This document shows, piece by piece, positions 49,172 through 60,901 of a stretch of DNA of 64,000 bases. The DNA comes from Clostridiaceae bacterium. Lineage in GTDB: Bacteria; Bacillota; Clostridia; Christensenellales; CAG-917. The position numbers and the translations under genes are program-made. The stretch's first letter is position 1. Every line of letters starts with the position of its first letter. The DNA lies in NCBI GenBank assembly GCA_031289315.1, contig JAITPR010000008.1:1-64000 (forward strand), read 5' to 3'. The notes under the pieces are model-generated. The model did no database searches. It saw nothing but the letters and a program-made list of their open reading frames with translations, and had not been told where the DNA came from.

Positions 49172-50008
49172 TTACAATAAATTAATTAGCCGCTCCGAAA
49201 GCTCGGCTTCCGTGAACACGGGCTCTCCCGTGCAGTAGCCGGCAATCACTAGCAAACGCTGTATCTCTAACAGAGGCGGCAACACAAGACGATTTTTATT
49301 AAGCGTTTCCGCATCCGTAAAAATCTCTTTCGGTGTCCCTACCGCAGTAATATGCCCCTCGTTCATAATCACGATACGGTCGGCAAAAAAAGCTTCCTCC
49401 GTATTGTGGGTTATCAGTACGACGGTTATGCCCTCTTTATTCAGCTTCCGCGCCGTTTCAACCACCTCTTTTCTGCCGCGCGGGTCAAGCATGGAGGTGG
49501 ATTCGTCTAAAACTAAAACGCGCGGTTTCATGGCAAGTACGCCGGCAATCGCAATGCGTTGCTTTTGTCCTCCGCTCATCTTCTGCGGTGTGGACTTTCT
49601 GTGTCCGCTCATTCCTACCGCCGCCAAAGCCTCGTCTATGCGTCGTTCTATTTCCTCACGCGGCACGCCTAAATTCTCCGGTCCAAAGGCGATATCGTCT
49701 TCGACAAAGGTCGCCACCGTCTGATTGTCGGGGTTCTGAAAAACCATTCCCACAGCGCTTCTGATTTCAAAAATCCGCGCGTCGTTCGTGGTCGGTATTC
49801 CGTTTACCCTAACCTCCCCGGACGTCGGAAGTAACAGCCCGTTCATATGCTTTGCAAGCGTCGACTTGCCGCTGCCGTTATGCCCCGCGATAACCAAAAA
49901 TTCGCCCTTAAAGACGTCTAAACTCACGCCCCTTAATGCTTCCACATCTACTCCCTCGGCGGCACCGTATTTGTAGCTTATGTTTTTGATTTCGATTACT
50001 TTATCCAT
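49172..50008 (-). CDS. ecfA1: ECF transporter ATPase EcfA1
   Basis: A 278-aa ABC ATPase: Walker A GHNGSGKST, Q-loop VFQNPDNQTVATFVEDDIAF, signature MSGGQKQRIAIAG, Walker B VLVLDESTSMLD (with ES instead of EP) and the switch His in LITHNTEEA. The FQNPDNQ.V.T.VEDD pattern marks EcfA1. With EcfA2 and EcfT it forms the energising module shared by vitamin S components. Confidence 0.95.
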   Translation of the reverse strand: MDKVIEIKNISYKYGAAEGVDVEALRGVSLDVFKGEFLVIAGHNGSGKSTLAKHMNGLLLPTSGEVRVNGIPTTNDARIFEIRSAVGMVFQNPDNQTVATFVEDDIAFGPENLGVPREEIERRIDEALAAVGMSGHRKSTPQKMSGGQKQRIAIAGVLAMKPRVLVLDESTSMLDPRGRKEVVETARKLNKEGITVVLITHNTEEAFFADRIVIMNEGHITAVGTPKEIFTDAETLNKNRLVLPPLLEIQRLLVIAGYCTGEPVFTEAELSERLINLL

Positions 50009-50014
50009 AGGTGA

Positions 50015-50221
50015 TTATAATAACATAAATACGGCGGCATTGCAACAACGCGGACGGATTTTAATGCCGCAGTAACGGAATTCTTCTTTATGCGGCACTT
50101 TGTTTGCAATCTGCAACGCGCTTAATGCCTTTGTTTCGTCCGCCGACGCTTTCAATGTCTTGTTTAGGTTCTTAACCTTGTTGTCGATTTCCTCTAAACT
50201 GCGCCCGATTTCGGTTGCCAT
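50015..50221 (-). CDS. Small unknown protein, phage-remnant neighbourhood
   Basis: A 68-aa protein starting MATEIGRSLEEIDNKVKNLN at the ATG at 50221, with GGAGGTAAACGA upstream. The first 45 residues look like a coiled helix. The C terminus turns Cys/Arg-rich (RYCGIKIRPRCCNAAVFMLL) and ends 6 nt before ecfA1, which suggests a truncated frame running into unrelated DNA. It follows the 62-aa gene and a broken phage tail gene. Confidence 0.45.
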   Translation of the reverse strand: MATEIGRSLEEIDNKVKNLNKTLKASADETKALSALQIANKVPHKEEFRYCGIKIRPRCCNAAVFMLL

Positions 50222-50308
50222 TCGTTTACCTCCTTTTTTCGTTTTTGGGTATGAAAAAAGCGACCTCCGTTTGAAAGTCGCTCTTTTCAACAAGAATTTT
50301 CTACTGTC

Positions 50309-50497
50309 TTAGTGAGAAGAATGAGAAGAAATTTGTTGACCTTTCTCGTTATAAGTATACACCATGTTACCATTTTTAACGGAAACTGTCGAACCGGTAT
50401 AACCTACAAGTTCGCCACTTTTAGAAAAACTCTGTTGATTTTTCTCATTGTAAGCGTAGACCATTGGGCCTTTTTGCACCGCTACTGAAATTGCCAT
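50309..50497 (-). CDS. Small two-repeat protein (YNEKxQQ)
   Basis: A 62-aa protein with two similar halves: VAVQKGPMVYAYNEKNQQSFSK-type and VSVKNGNMVYTYNEKGQQ-type, each likely a beta-hairpin unit. AAGGAGGTGAATTAAA precedes the ATG. No family name can be given with certainty. A TTGACA word and two hairpins lie upstream at 50527-50574. The context is a decayed phage tail module. Confidence 0.6.
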   Translation of the reverse strand: MAISVAVQKGPMVYAYNEKNQQSFSKSGELVGYTGSTVSVKNGNMVYTYNEKGQQISSHSSH

Positions 50498-50526
50498 TTT
50501 AATTCACCTCCTTTTAAAGATTTGTT

Positions 50527-50574
50527 TGTGTGTTTGCTGTCAAGCAAATACACACAAGTAGTGTACTACTTGTG
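50527..50574. promoter_or_regulatory. Two adjacent hairpins upstream of the 62-aa gene
   Basis: GTGTGTTTGCT/AGCAAATACACAC (50527-50555) and CACAAGTAG/CTACTTGTG (50553-50574). On the minus strand TTGACA lies in the first hairpin, so this may be a controlled promoter. Confidence 0.4.
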
Positions 50575-50591
50575 ACGATTCTTTTTTTGCG

Positions 50592-50987
50592 TTATTTCTT
50601 CAACATCTCCTCCCACCGTTTTGCCGCCCTATCATCTAAGCCTTTGAGCTTTCGCACGGCTTTGGTTATAAACCGCTTCGGATTTATCTTGCTTGTGCCG
50701 CTGTTGAGGACGTTTGCAATCTTGGCGTACGGTGTGCCGTCGGGCGCGTTGCCCTCGTATTCCAAACGTTAGCCGTAGCGGTTGCCCATCGTGATTTTTG
50801 TTCGGCGCAGGCTCGCTTTCAAACCGCCCATGCTTTCGGGTGTGTTGTCGGTGAGGTCGCGTTCCACGCCGTCCGCCTCGATGTCGATTTGTTCCTTTAA
50901 CGCCTCCGTCGCCGCGTCGCCCACTTTGGTTAGTTTCATAAAGTAGTCGCCGAGGGCTTGCGTCAAGCCGTCATTGTATTCGCTCAT
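50592..50987 (-). pseudogene. HK97-gp10-like phage tail gene interrupted by an in-frame stop
   Basis: The frame starts MSEYNDGLTQALGDYFMKLT, carries VERDLTDNTPESMGGLKASL as in gp10/tail-completion proteins, stops at TAA (50769-50771), and continues in the same frame with RLEYEGNAPDGTPYAKIANV, LNSGTSKINPKRFITKAVRK and a proper stop at 50592. Read through, it has the family's usual length of about 130 aa. The premature stop follows NRYG, where a Tyr (TAC) would fit. Confidence 0.7.
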
Positions 50988-51104
50988 AATCTCGTCTTGC
51001 CTCCTAGCGTCAAATCCGCTAAACTTCGCGGAGCGGACTTCTTGACGCCCTTCACGGATAGGAACATAGGCGAAACACTTCGCGCATATCAATTGGATTT
51101 CCAA

Positions 51105-51272
51105 AGGCTGTTGGGCATGGCAAAGATATACTTATCCGCAAAAGATCGTGGACACACCGATAGACACCGCAGTAAAGAGTGCGGAAGTACGGACGTACAC
51201 GAACAAACGGTGCGGTAAGGACTAAATTTTCGAAGATGCGCGCTTGTACGTGTTTTTTTACACGCTTTTTGT
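51105..51272. other. Non-coding stretch between phage remnant and PFOR promoter
   Basis: No supported ORF. It may hold further decayed phage sequence. GTACGTGTTTTTTTACACGC near 51247-51266 forms a weak hairpin. Confidence 0.3.
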
Positions 51273-51301
51273 TTGACTTATATAGCTTAAGTATATATAA
51301 T
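51273..51301 (+). promoter_or_regulatory. Strong promoter of the PFOR gene
   Basis: TTGACT (51273-51278), 17 bp, TATAAT (51296-51301). The start of transcription would be near 51308, leaving an untranslated leader of about 87 nt with a CGGCGGAT/ATCCGCC hairpin just before the ribosome binding site. Confidence 0.8.
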
Positions 51302-51322
51302 ACTAGCGGACTAAAAACTTAA

Positions 51323-54907
<3,585 letters not shown>

Positions 54908-54910
54908 GTT

Positions 54911-55066
54911 CGTGTTCTTTCTTGCACACGCAAGAAAGAACACCCTTGTTCCTTTTGGGCGCCCAAAAGGAACCGAAAAACCGCAAGCGTGACGCTTGAC
55001 CCTAATCACTTGAAAAACGCGGTTGACGCTAAGGATATTATCTTGCGTCAACCGCGTTTTTAAATT
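54911..55066 (+). repeat. Family B, copy B8: complete, directly behind PFOR
   Basis: The most complete copy: GTGTTCTTTCTTGC/GCAAGAAAGAACAC (54911-54942), GTTCCTTTTGGGC/GCCCAAAAGGAAC (54948-54973), CAAGCGTGACGCTTG (54984-54998), and AAAAACGCGGTTGACGC / GCGTCAACCGCGTTTTT (about 55014-55062). The last hairpin plus T run has the form of an intrinsic terminator. Confidence 0.9.
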
Positions 55067-55105
55067 ACTTCAAAGTTATCATCTGTATGCTTTCTAAAAT
55101 GTACA

Positions 55106-55615
55106 CTATGAAAAAATCCCGACAATTGTCAAAATAATTGTAATTATACCAAATCCTATTATGCAACCGAGAGTAAATTTCTGCTTTTTATTCGCGCTTT
55201 TTTCGGATTCTTTTTGCCTTTCTTCGATGATATTGAGATGCTTCGCTATGTTACCATCTACCTTTTGAAGTTCAACTATAAAACATTCCGTCTTGGAATT
55301 GATTGCCGAAAGCCCCGCCGAAATGACCTGATTACGCGCTTGCTCCGCTTGTGATGCAATTTTTGTAAATAGTTGCAGTTCGCGCGACAAAGAATCAATT
55401 TCGCCTTTAATCTTAGCTAACTTCTCAATATTTTCTAAAAGCGACCTCTTCATTTCAATTTGAACATCTGACGATTTCGCGATAATCTGTCGGATTTCGG
55501 AAAGCCTTTCAATACTTTTTTCAAGACTCGACTGAGTTTGTGAAACGCTCTTTAGCCCTTCGACATATTTTTCAAGGTCATAAATCACCTTCTTTATATC
55601 ATCATAGTTTATCAT
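55106..55615 (-). CDS. Coiled-coil protein with C-terminal membrane helix, partner of the RecQ fusion
   Basis: A 169-aa protein. Residues 1-140 are predicted helical and heptad-like (YDLEKYVEGLKSVSQTQSSL...SLLENIEKLAKIKGEIDSLS). A KKQK patch precedes one hydrophobic C-terminal helix (FTLGCIIGFGIITIILTIVG). This is a tail-anchored coiled coil, most likely facing the cytoplasm. The gene overlaps the end of the helicase gene by 14 nt, so the two are translationally coupled and probably act together. No family is recognised; a membrane-directed effector or sensor is a guess. Confidence 0.65.
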   Translation of the reverse strand: MINYDDIKKVIYDLEKYVEGLKSVSQTQSSLEKSIERLSEIRQIIAKSSDVQIEMKRSLLENIEKLAKIKGEIDSLSRELQLFTKIASQAEQARNQVISAGLSAINSKTECFIVELQKVDGNIAKHLNIIEERQKESEKSANKKQKFTLGCIIGFGIITIILTIVGIFS

Positions 55616-58600
55616 TTGCCATGCCTCCTAGTTCCATAATCTTATGAATAAAATCAATAAGTAGATATTGCTCACAAACGTCACTGTACGTTTTGCCATA
55701 TATCCACTCCGCGTCTAAATTGCTGTTTTTGAGCCAAGCCTCAACAAATTGCTCGAAATGCTTCGCTTGATAGTTTTCACGTTTTTTATCGGCAAGTAAC
55801 CTATGTGTCATGACAAAAAGCTGTTGCCGCTCCGGCTGATTCCATTCCGAGAGATCTTTTATTGCAAGCGATAACCTGCTTTCTCCGTCCGGATCATCAA
55901 ACTCATCTGAAATTAATCTTACGATTCCGGAGACATAATTTAACGAAGTGATTTGCCCATAAGATTCAAGAAGCCGTGCCAACCTCAATTTTACCGTTTT
56001 AGCCGGACCTTTTAATGCTGAAAACCATGCCTCTGTTTCGGTATTTTTATCAATGAGCCGTACAAATATCGGGTCATTCATGAAATATTCGTTTAAAAGA
56101 TCCATAAATGCGTCCGAATCGGAGAAGCCAAGGCATTGCTCATACAAGGTTTTCATTGATTGAATGCGCTCACTCAAAAAATTCCTGTTTGACCAATCAA
56201 TCAAAAACATAGTGCGGTTTTCAAGGGTGTTTTCCGGAGTTCTCTCCCTTGTATCATCCGCAGCATTTCCGCCGACTATAGAAAATCGAAACTTAGACTC
56301 ATACCGCTCAATATGATTTTTAAGCCTTTCAAACTTTTCTTCTTCCGTTAATTCTGTAGGTCTTAAATTGCAAAACATGGGATTATCAATACTGTCGCCG
56401 TAGGTAAGCGACCACATTTCAATTTCACCCAGCAAAAATAATCTATAAAGTGCGCGCTCAATAATCGTTTTTGCCGAACCCATAGTCCTAAACAACGTGG
56501 ATAAATGTTCATCGTTAACATCGCTTAAAATAGTGGCTCTTATCGTTTCTGCCGAAGCTTCTTGGCTTTCATACTTTTCGTAACGAAGCTTTATCCCTTG
56601 AAGAATTCGCAGTATCACGTCTTTTTCGGGTTTAATGTCGATATTTGCGTTTTGGATAAAATAGAAATTGGTTTGCAGTTCGTCAAGACCCTTAAAATTC
56701 TTAGCCAATTCGGAAATGCTAATACACGGCAGCTTAAATATCGCGCGCAGCAACGCTTCCTTCTTTTCTCTTTTGAAAAACACATAGCAATGCGACAGTT
56801 TTCCGTCACGTCCTGCACGCCCGATTTGCTGATACAAGCTTTCAAAGGACGATGGAAGTCCGTAATGAATTGTAGTTCTTATATCGGAAACGTCCACGCC
56901 CATACCAAAAGCCTTAGTCGCAAAAACTATTTGTGTTTCTCCGGTCTTGAAATTACGCAGCAAATCGGTTTTTTGTATATCGTTAAGCGCCTCTCCTCCG
57001 GCATAATATTCTAAACCGCAAAGTATTCGACGGTCTTCTTGGGCAAAATCATTTTTTATCTCTTCTACAAGTGAAATGCACGCAGAGTCGTGCGGATGAT
57101 AAATCTGATTACCATTTTTCTTTTTAGTAAAAACCAAGATTTTATCATTTTTCACTCCGATAAGCGTCGGCAAAATAGTCGAAACTGTTGCATTGTAAAT
57201 GTCTTCAACGCATTCGACCAAAACTTTTAGATTCTTTCGGCGCATACTTTCCGCTTGTACAACATAGGTGTCCTTCTTCTTGAAATAAAAAAACTCGTTT
57301 TTTATGTCCTCGTAAACCCTATGTGAAGCCGTACCCGTCAATGCCATTAAATACGTATCCGCAGGTAAAAGTAAACTCAAATTATGAGTTAAACATAAGT
57401 AAGAAGTGCGGAAATCGTGTCCCCATTCCGACAGGCAATGTACCTCATCGATAACGATAAAGCCGATAGAAAGGGTTTTTCTGCTCAAAAAAGCAGCCCT
57501 GAATTTTTCACTGAAAAATCGCTCGGGAGAAACAATGGTAATAATTGACTGGTTGCGTAAGAATATATCTAAATTACGATTTTTTCCCGCTTGAATAACC
57601 GTAATATTCCGCATTCCTAAATTAGCTATAATATTATCTCGCTGATCGTCCATTAAAAGACGTAACGGCGCGATCGTTACCGTCAATTGCGGAATCAACA
57701 AGCTGCATAACTGATAGCAAAGCGACTTTCCCGAACCCACCGGCAGAATACCTATAACACAACGATTATTAAGGCACTCCGTAATAATGTCCAGCTGATT
57801 GGTGCGGAACTCGGTATACGTAACGGAAATGTCCCTTAAAAATCTTCTTAGGGCAATTCCGTGTTCGGGTATATTTATCGCGTATTCCGCCAACGCATAC
57901 TCCACATGAAAATAATTCCGCTCCCATGCGTGCTTATCGCAATTTATTGAAAACTGAAAGTAATCATTCCTTACATAAACCGTATGCTCGTCTTTGGGAT
58001 ACGAGTACAACTCAAATAACGAAATATCAAGCCTTATCCCATTAAACGCCGGCAATTCTCTTTCGTTATTAAATAAAAACAATTGCATTTTAGGAATGTC
58101 AAACTCAATATTTTGCAGACACAAAATGTTCTTCCACCATTTATAAAAATCCTTAATTGCGCACCTTACTACAACCTCCGGAATCTCTTCGCGGCAAAGA
58201 ATACCAATGTTAATCTCCTTATCCGTAATTTGTATTCTACCCGTTCCGTAAAGGCGCAACAGCACTTGTTCTATACGCATGGCATATGCGTAATCCAACT
58301 CATGTATATCAATGCTATCAATTTCAACCGTATTTTTATCGAAACCGTCCGTATCGATTGCAAACAACTCGCTCAACTGTTTTCTAACAGTTTCAAAATT
58401 GTATACCTCGGAAGTTTTTATTCGTATAAGCGTTATCCCTTTGCTGCTAAAAAGTCTGTTCCTCTCATAGTCTTTTGCCCGCTGTTCGCCATAGTCATGT
58501 TGTTCTCCGTCAATTTCAATAACGGCATTGTAGACAGGCGAATAAAAGTCAACCTGTCCAAAGCTCTTCGCCCCCTGAATAATGTCACTTACCGGAAACT

Positions 58601-58943
58601 CCGGAATAAATGATTTCGCCAAGTGTTCGGGTAATATACTCGGAAGCACCTTATTGTAGAAATGAAGTGCCGGATTAAAAGTAGTTCCGCCCTTAATAAT
58701 TGGTGCCCAATCTATTTCTTTATAGCTATAGCAATATCTAAACGGAGTATCTTTCACAAACTCAAATGAAAATTCCTCCCTCAAATATTCGGAGGGTATT
58801 GTCGGACACCCCCGCGCAAATATGTTATTCAGAACAGCATACGCAACACCAATAGGAGCGTCTTTATCCAAGACACTCTCGCCTATGTTTTGTATTACAA
58901 AGTTCGGATTAACCGAACAATATGCCGCCGAAACCTTTATCAC
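55602..58943 (-). CDS. PDDEXK nuclease-RecQ helicase fusion
   Basis: A 1113-aa protein with a GTG start 7 nt after AAAGGG. Residues about 125-180 form a DUF559/Vsr-like endonuclease core: FGQVDFYSP, NAVIEIDGEQHD, then YERNRLFSSKGITLIRI. A RecQ-type SF2 helicase follows: Walker A LPVGSGKSLCYQL (about 400), DEVH box with FIVIDEVHCLSEWGHDFRTSY (about 497), ALTGTAS (about 535), and motif VI YQQIGRAGRDG (about 704-714). No RQC zinc or HRDC domain is visible. About 370 C-terminal residues are unassigned. With its membrane-anchored partner and divergent regulator it resembles a defence module. AT-richer codon use than the flanking housekeeping genes suggests acquisition. Confidence 0.8.
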   Translation of the reverse strand: MIKVSAAYCSVNPNFVIQNIGESVLDKDAPIGVAYAVLNNIFARGCPTIPSEYLREEFSFEFVKDTPFRYCYSYKEIDWAPIIKGGTTFNPALHFYNKVLPSILPEHLAKSFIPEFPVSDIIQGAKSFGQVDFYSPVYNAVIEIDGEQHDYGEQRAKDYERNRLFSSKGITLIRIKTSEVYNFETVRKQLSELFAIDTDGFDKNTVEIDSIDIHELDYAYAMRIEQVLLRLYGTGRIQITDKEINIGILCREEIPEVVVRCAIKDFYKWWKNILCLQNIEFDIPKMQLFLFNNERELPAFNGIRLDISLFELYSYPKDEHTVYVRNDYFQFSINCDKHAWERNYFHVEYALAEYAINIPEHGIALRRFLRDISVTYTEFRTNQLDIITECLNNRCVIGILPVGSGKSLCYQLCSLLIPQLTVTIAPLRLLMDDQRDNIIANLGMRNITVIQAGKNRNLDIFLRNQSIITIVSPERFFSEKFRAAFLSRKTLSIGFIVIDEVHCLSEWGHDFRTSYLCLTHNLSLLLPADTYLMALTGTASHRVYEDIKNEFFYFKKKDTYVVQAESMRRKNLKVLVECVEDIYNATVSTILPTLIGVKNDKILVFTKKKNGNQIYHPHDSACISLVEEIKNDFAQEDRRILCGLEYYAGGEALNDIQKTDLLRNFKTGETQIVFATKAFGMGVDVSDIRTTIHYGLPSSFESLYQQIGRAGRDGKLSHCYVFFKREKKEALLRAIFKLPCISISELAKNFKGLDELQTNFYFIQNANIDIKPEKDVILRILQGIKLRYEKYESQEASAETIRATILSDVNDEHLSTLFRTMGSAKTIIERALYRLFLLGEIEMWSLTYGDSIDNPMFCNLRPTELTEEEKFERLKNHIERYESKFRFSIVGGNAADDTRERTPENTLENRTMFLIDWSNRNFLSERIQSMKTLYEQCLGFSDSDAFMDLLNEYFMNDPIFVRLIDKNTETEAWFSALKGPAKTVKLRLARLLESYGQITSLNYVSGIVRLISDEFDDPDGESRLSLAIKDLSEWNQPERQQLFVMTHRLLADKKRENYQAKHFEQFVEAWLKNSNLDAEWIYGKTYSDVCEQYLLIDFIHKIMELGGMANDKL

Positions 58944-59085
58944 TGCAATACCCTTTCAGAACTTACCGCCGCCCCCTCGCGCATTATATATTAAATCCGT
59001 CCCTAAAATTTACGGCAGATTCAAAGCGATGACGCGCAATTGGTCGTTTCTATTCCATTTTCTCCATGTAATGATGCCTCATCAA

Positions 59086-59130
59086 TCATTATATGGCTAT
59101 TTTTATAATTAGTCAATCATTGTGTGATTG
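59086..59130. promoter_or_regulatory. Repeated TCAATCATT and inverted repeat in the divergent promoter
   Basis: TCAATCATT occurs at about 59082-59090 and 59113-59121. The second is part of CAATCA-TTGTG-TGATTG (59114-59130). The position between the helicase operon and the HTH gene fits an operator of the latter. Confidence 0.5.
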
Positions 59131-59221
59131 CTTTAGCGACAAATTTACAATATATGGTTCATTCTATGCACGTATGTAAAAGGTGAAATCATTTAAACTT
59201 ATATTACGGAGGAACGCTGTA

Positions 59222-59533
59222 ATGAAAATCGACTATAATGAAGTCATCAACCGTATGGGCTATTTTAGGAGCAAGGCGAATCTATCGGCACGGGAAACGA
59301 GTTTCAGACTGGGCTATACCGAACAGTTCTTCAAAAGAATTGAAAATAAAAGTGTGGAATTAAAGGTCTGCACCTTGCTTGATTTCTTTGACGTTGTAGA
59401 CATCACACCGCAGGATTTTTTCTATCTTGGCAAGGAATATAACAAAGATGACAAAAATCTACTCGAAGCATTCTCCGCACTATCTCTTGAAGGCAAAAAT
59501 ATAGTCATCAATTTAATGAAAAACATGCGCTAA
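59222..59533 (+). CDS. HTH regulator, divergent from the RecQ-fusion operon
   Basis: A 103-aa protein starting at the ATG at 59222 with GGAGGAACGCTGTA upstream. Residues 5-65 look like an XRE-type domain: NRMGYFRSKANLSARETSFR, LGYTEQFFKRIENKSVEL, LLDFFDVVDITPQDFFYLGK. The C-terminal 35 residues are helical. It is transcribed away from the helicase operon across a shared spacer with repeated operator-like words, so autoregulation and control of that operon are likely. Confidence 0.75.
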   Translation: MKIDYNEVINRMGYFRSKANLSARETSFRLGYTEQFFKRIENKSVELKVCTLLDFFDVVDITPQDFFYLGKEYNKDDKNLLEAFSALSLEGKNIVINLMKNMR

Positions 59534-59880
59534 GAAAAGAAATAGGAAACAAAAGACACCCTAAAACAACACCTCCTAATGACGTTGAAACAAAATAAGT
59601 AAAATGCGGTTAACGCAACAATTTTGTTATCGTAAACCGCGTTTTTAAGTTAAAAAAATGCAACACCTTCCCTATTTTCTGTTACGTTCCGACATTTATT
59701 ATGGAGCTAAAATTTATCAGACTGAAATAAGTTGATATTTTTATGCTTTAGGACTTGCAAAAAGTTGCAAACCGCTAACCCGTATCGACAATTATCTACC
59801 TCCGGAAAATATTCGAAGTTTTTCCTTGTTTTAAATTTGCTTCGACGGTTTTTATTGCTTCGGTGCTTTACCGAATTATT
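59534..59880. other. Non-coding stretch with a degenerate family B hairpin
   Basis: At 59604-59647 GCGGTTAACGCAAC...GTTATCGTAAACCGC with a T run resembles the large hairpin of family B, about 70 nt after the regulator stop. The remaining sequence up to the insertion element shows no gene. Confidence 0.5.
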
Positions 59881-60900
59881 TTAGAGGAGTGGACAAAAGG
59901 TGTCCTCTATGATATAATATAAGAAATGAGAACAACGAAGATACAAGAAGGGCGAAGATGCCCAAAGTGCGGACGGATAGAAAACCAACGGAACGCCGGA
60001 TATAATAAGTCCGGCACGCAAAGGTGCATATGCAACTTTTGCAACTACAAATATACGCTCAACCCAAAGGCACGCGAATATTCCGAAGAAGTAAAGCAAA
60101 CGGCTATAAAGATTTATTATTCGGGAGTAAGCGGGCGTGGAGTGGGAAAGGTGCTTCATATGAGCAAAGCGAACGTATATAATTGGCTAAAAAAAAGCGG
60201 GGAAGATGTGGATAAGTCCGAAGACTGATTTCGAGGTTTTTGAGTTGGATGAACTATATTGGTTCATAAACAAGAAAGCACGTACGGAAACCCGAGAAAA
60301 CACCTATATAATGACGATGATAAGCCGAATTCCTAGGCAAATAACGGGATTTGCGGTGGAAATAGACAAGAGTTCCCACAGGTTGCAAAAAATCGTGGAC
60401 AGCGTAGCCCCTGCGAATAGATATTGCACGGATGGTTATTTTGGGTATATGGACGTGAATTTTCCCGGCAAACATTTGCGCAACGTATACGATAAAAGTG
60501 ACACGCACAATGTGGAAAGCATAAACTCAGATTTAAGGCATTATATTCCTGGGCTTGCCCGACGAAGCCGATGTTTTTTTAGAAACATTGAAACACTGCG
60601 TGCGGTGCTGGGAGTGTTCATAGAAGCGTACAATAAATACGGAGAAGCAAAGCAAAAATACCGCGTTCTCGTTAAACACAAGAGTGCGAATCCGGCAAAA
60701 CATCTACACGAATATCGCGACTTACCGTTTAGCGTCTTTGATTTTTCTATAAGGACGCGCTTGTGCCACTCCCCCGATTTAACAGCGCTTGCATGTTTCT
60801 GCATGTTGTGTTATAATTTTATATATCACGAGGGAATGAGGGATAGAATGATATTCCAAGAGAAAAATCAAGAAGTTAGACGGCAGTTGTATTTAACATA
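59881..60900 (+). mobile_element. IS1-family insertion sequence
   Basis: Two overlapping reading frames (59926-60228 and 60206-60901) encode an InsA-like zinc-ribbon/HTH protein and an InsB-like DDE transposase. A promoter (TGGACA 59890, 17 bp, TATAAT 59913) ends at the first ATG. A GAGGA/TCCTC inverted repeat spans it. Terminal inverted repeats or a target duplication could not be identified, so the borders are approximate. Confidence 0.75.
59926..60228 (+). CDS. IS1-family InsA-like protein (zinc ribbon and HTH)
   Basis: A 100-aa DNA-binding protein: zinc ribbon CPKCGRIENQRN...CNFCNYKYTL (residues 10-43), then a helix-turn-helix SGRGVGKVLHMSKANVYNWL. In IS1 this part binds the element's ends, alone as repressor or fused to the transposase. 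The expected transcription start is next to the ATG, so the message may be leaderless. The frame passes a run of eight A residues (60189-60196) just before it overlaps the transposase frame. Confidence 0.8.
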   Translation: MRTTKIQEGRRCPKCGRIENQRNAGYNKSGTQRCICNFCNYKYTLNPKAREYSEEVKQTAIKIYYSGVSGRGVGKVLHMSKANVYNWLKKSGEDVDKSED

Positions 60901-60901
60901 G
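60206..60901 (+). CDS. IS1-family transposase (InsB-like, DDE)
   Basis: A 231-aa frame with the three acidic residues of the catalytic site: FELDELYWFI, YCTDGYFGYMD and HNVESINSDLRHY, and the IS1-type block IPGLARRSRCFFRNIETL. It lies +1 relative to the first frame and begins inside it. Reading one A less in the A8 run would fuse the two (LKKAGKMWISPKTD), so a slippage product or a broken single ORF are both possible. The last about 20 residues (MIFQEKNQEVRRQLYLT) belong to a neighbouring decayed HTH gene rather than to the transposase. Confidence 0.78.
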   Translation: MWISPKTDFEVFELDELYWFINKKARTETRENTYIMTMISRIPRQITGFAVEIDKSSHRLQKIVDSVAPANRYCTDGYFGYMDVNFPGKHLRNVYDKSDTHNVESINSDLRHYIPGLARRSRCFFRNIETLRAVLGVFIEAYNKYGEAKQKYRVLVKHKSANPAKHLHEYRDLPFSVFDFSIRTRLCHSPDLTALACFCMLCYNFIYHEGMRDRMIFQEKNQEVRRQLYLT

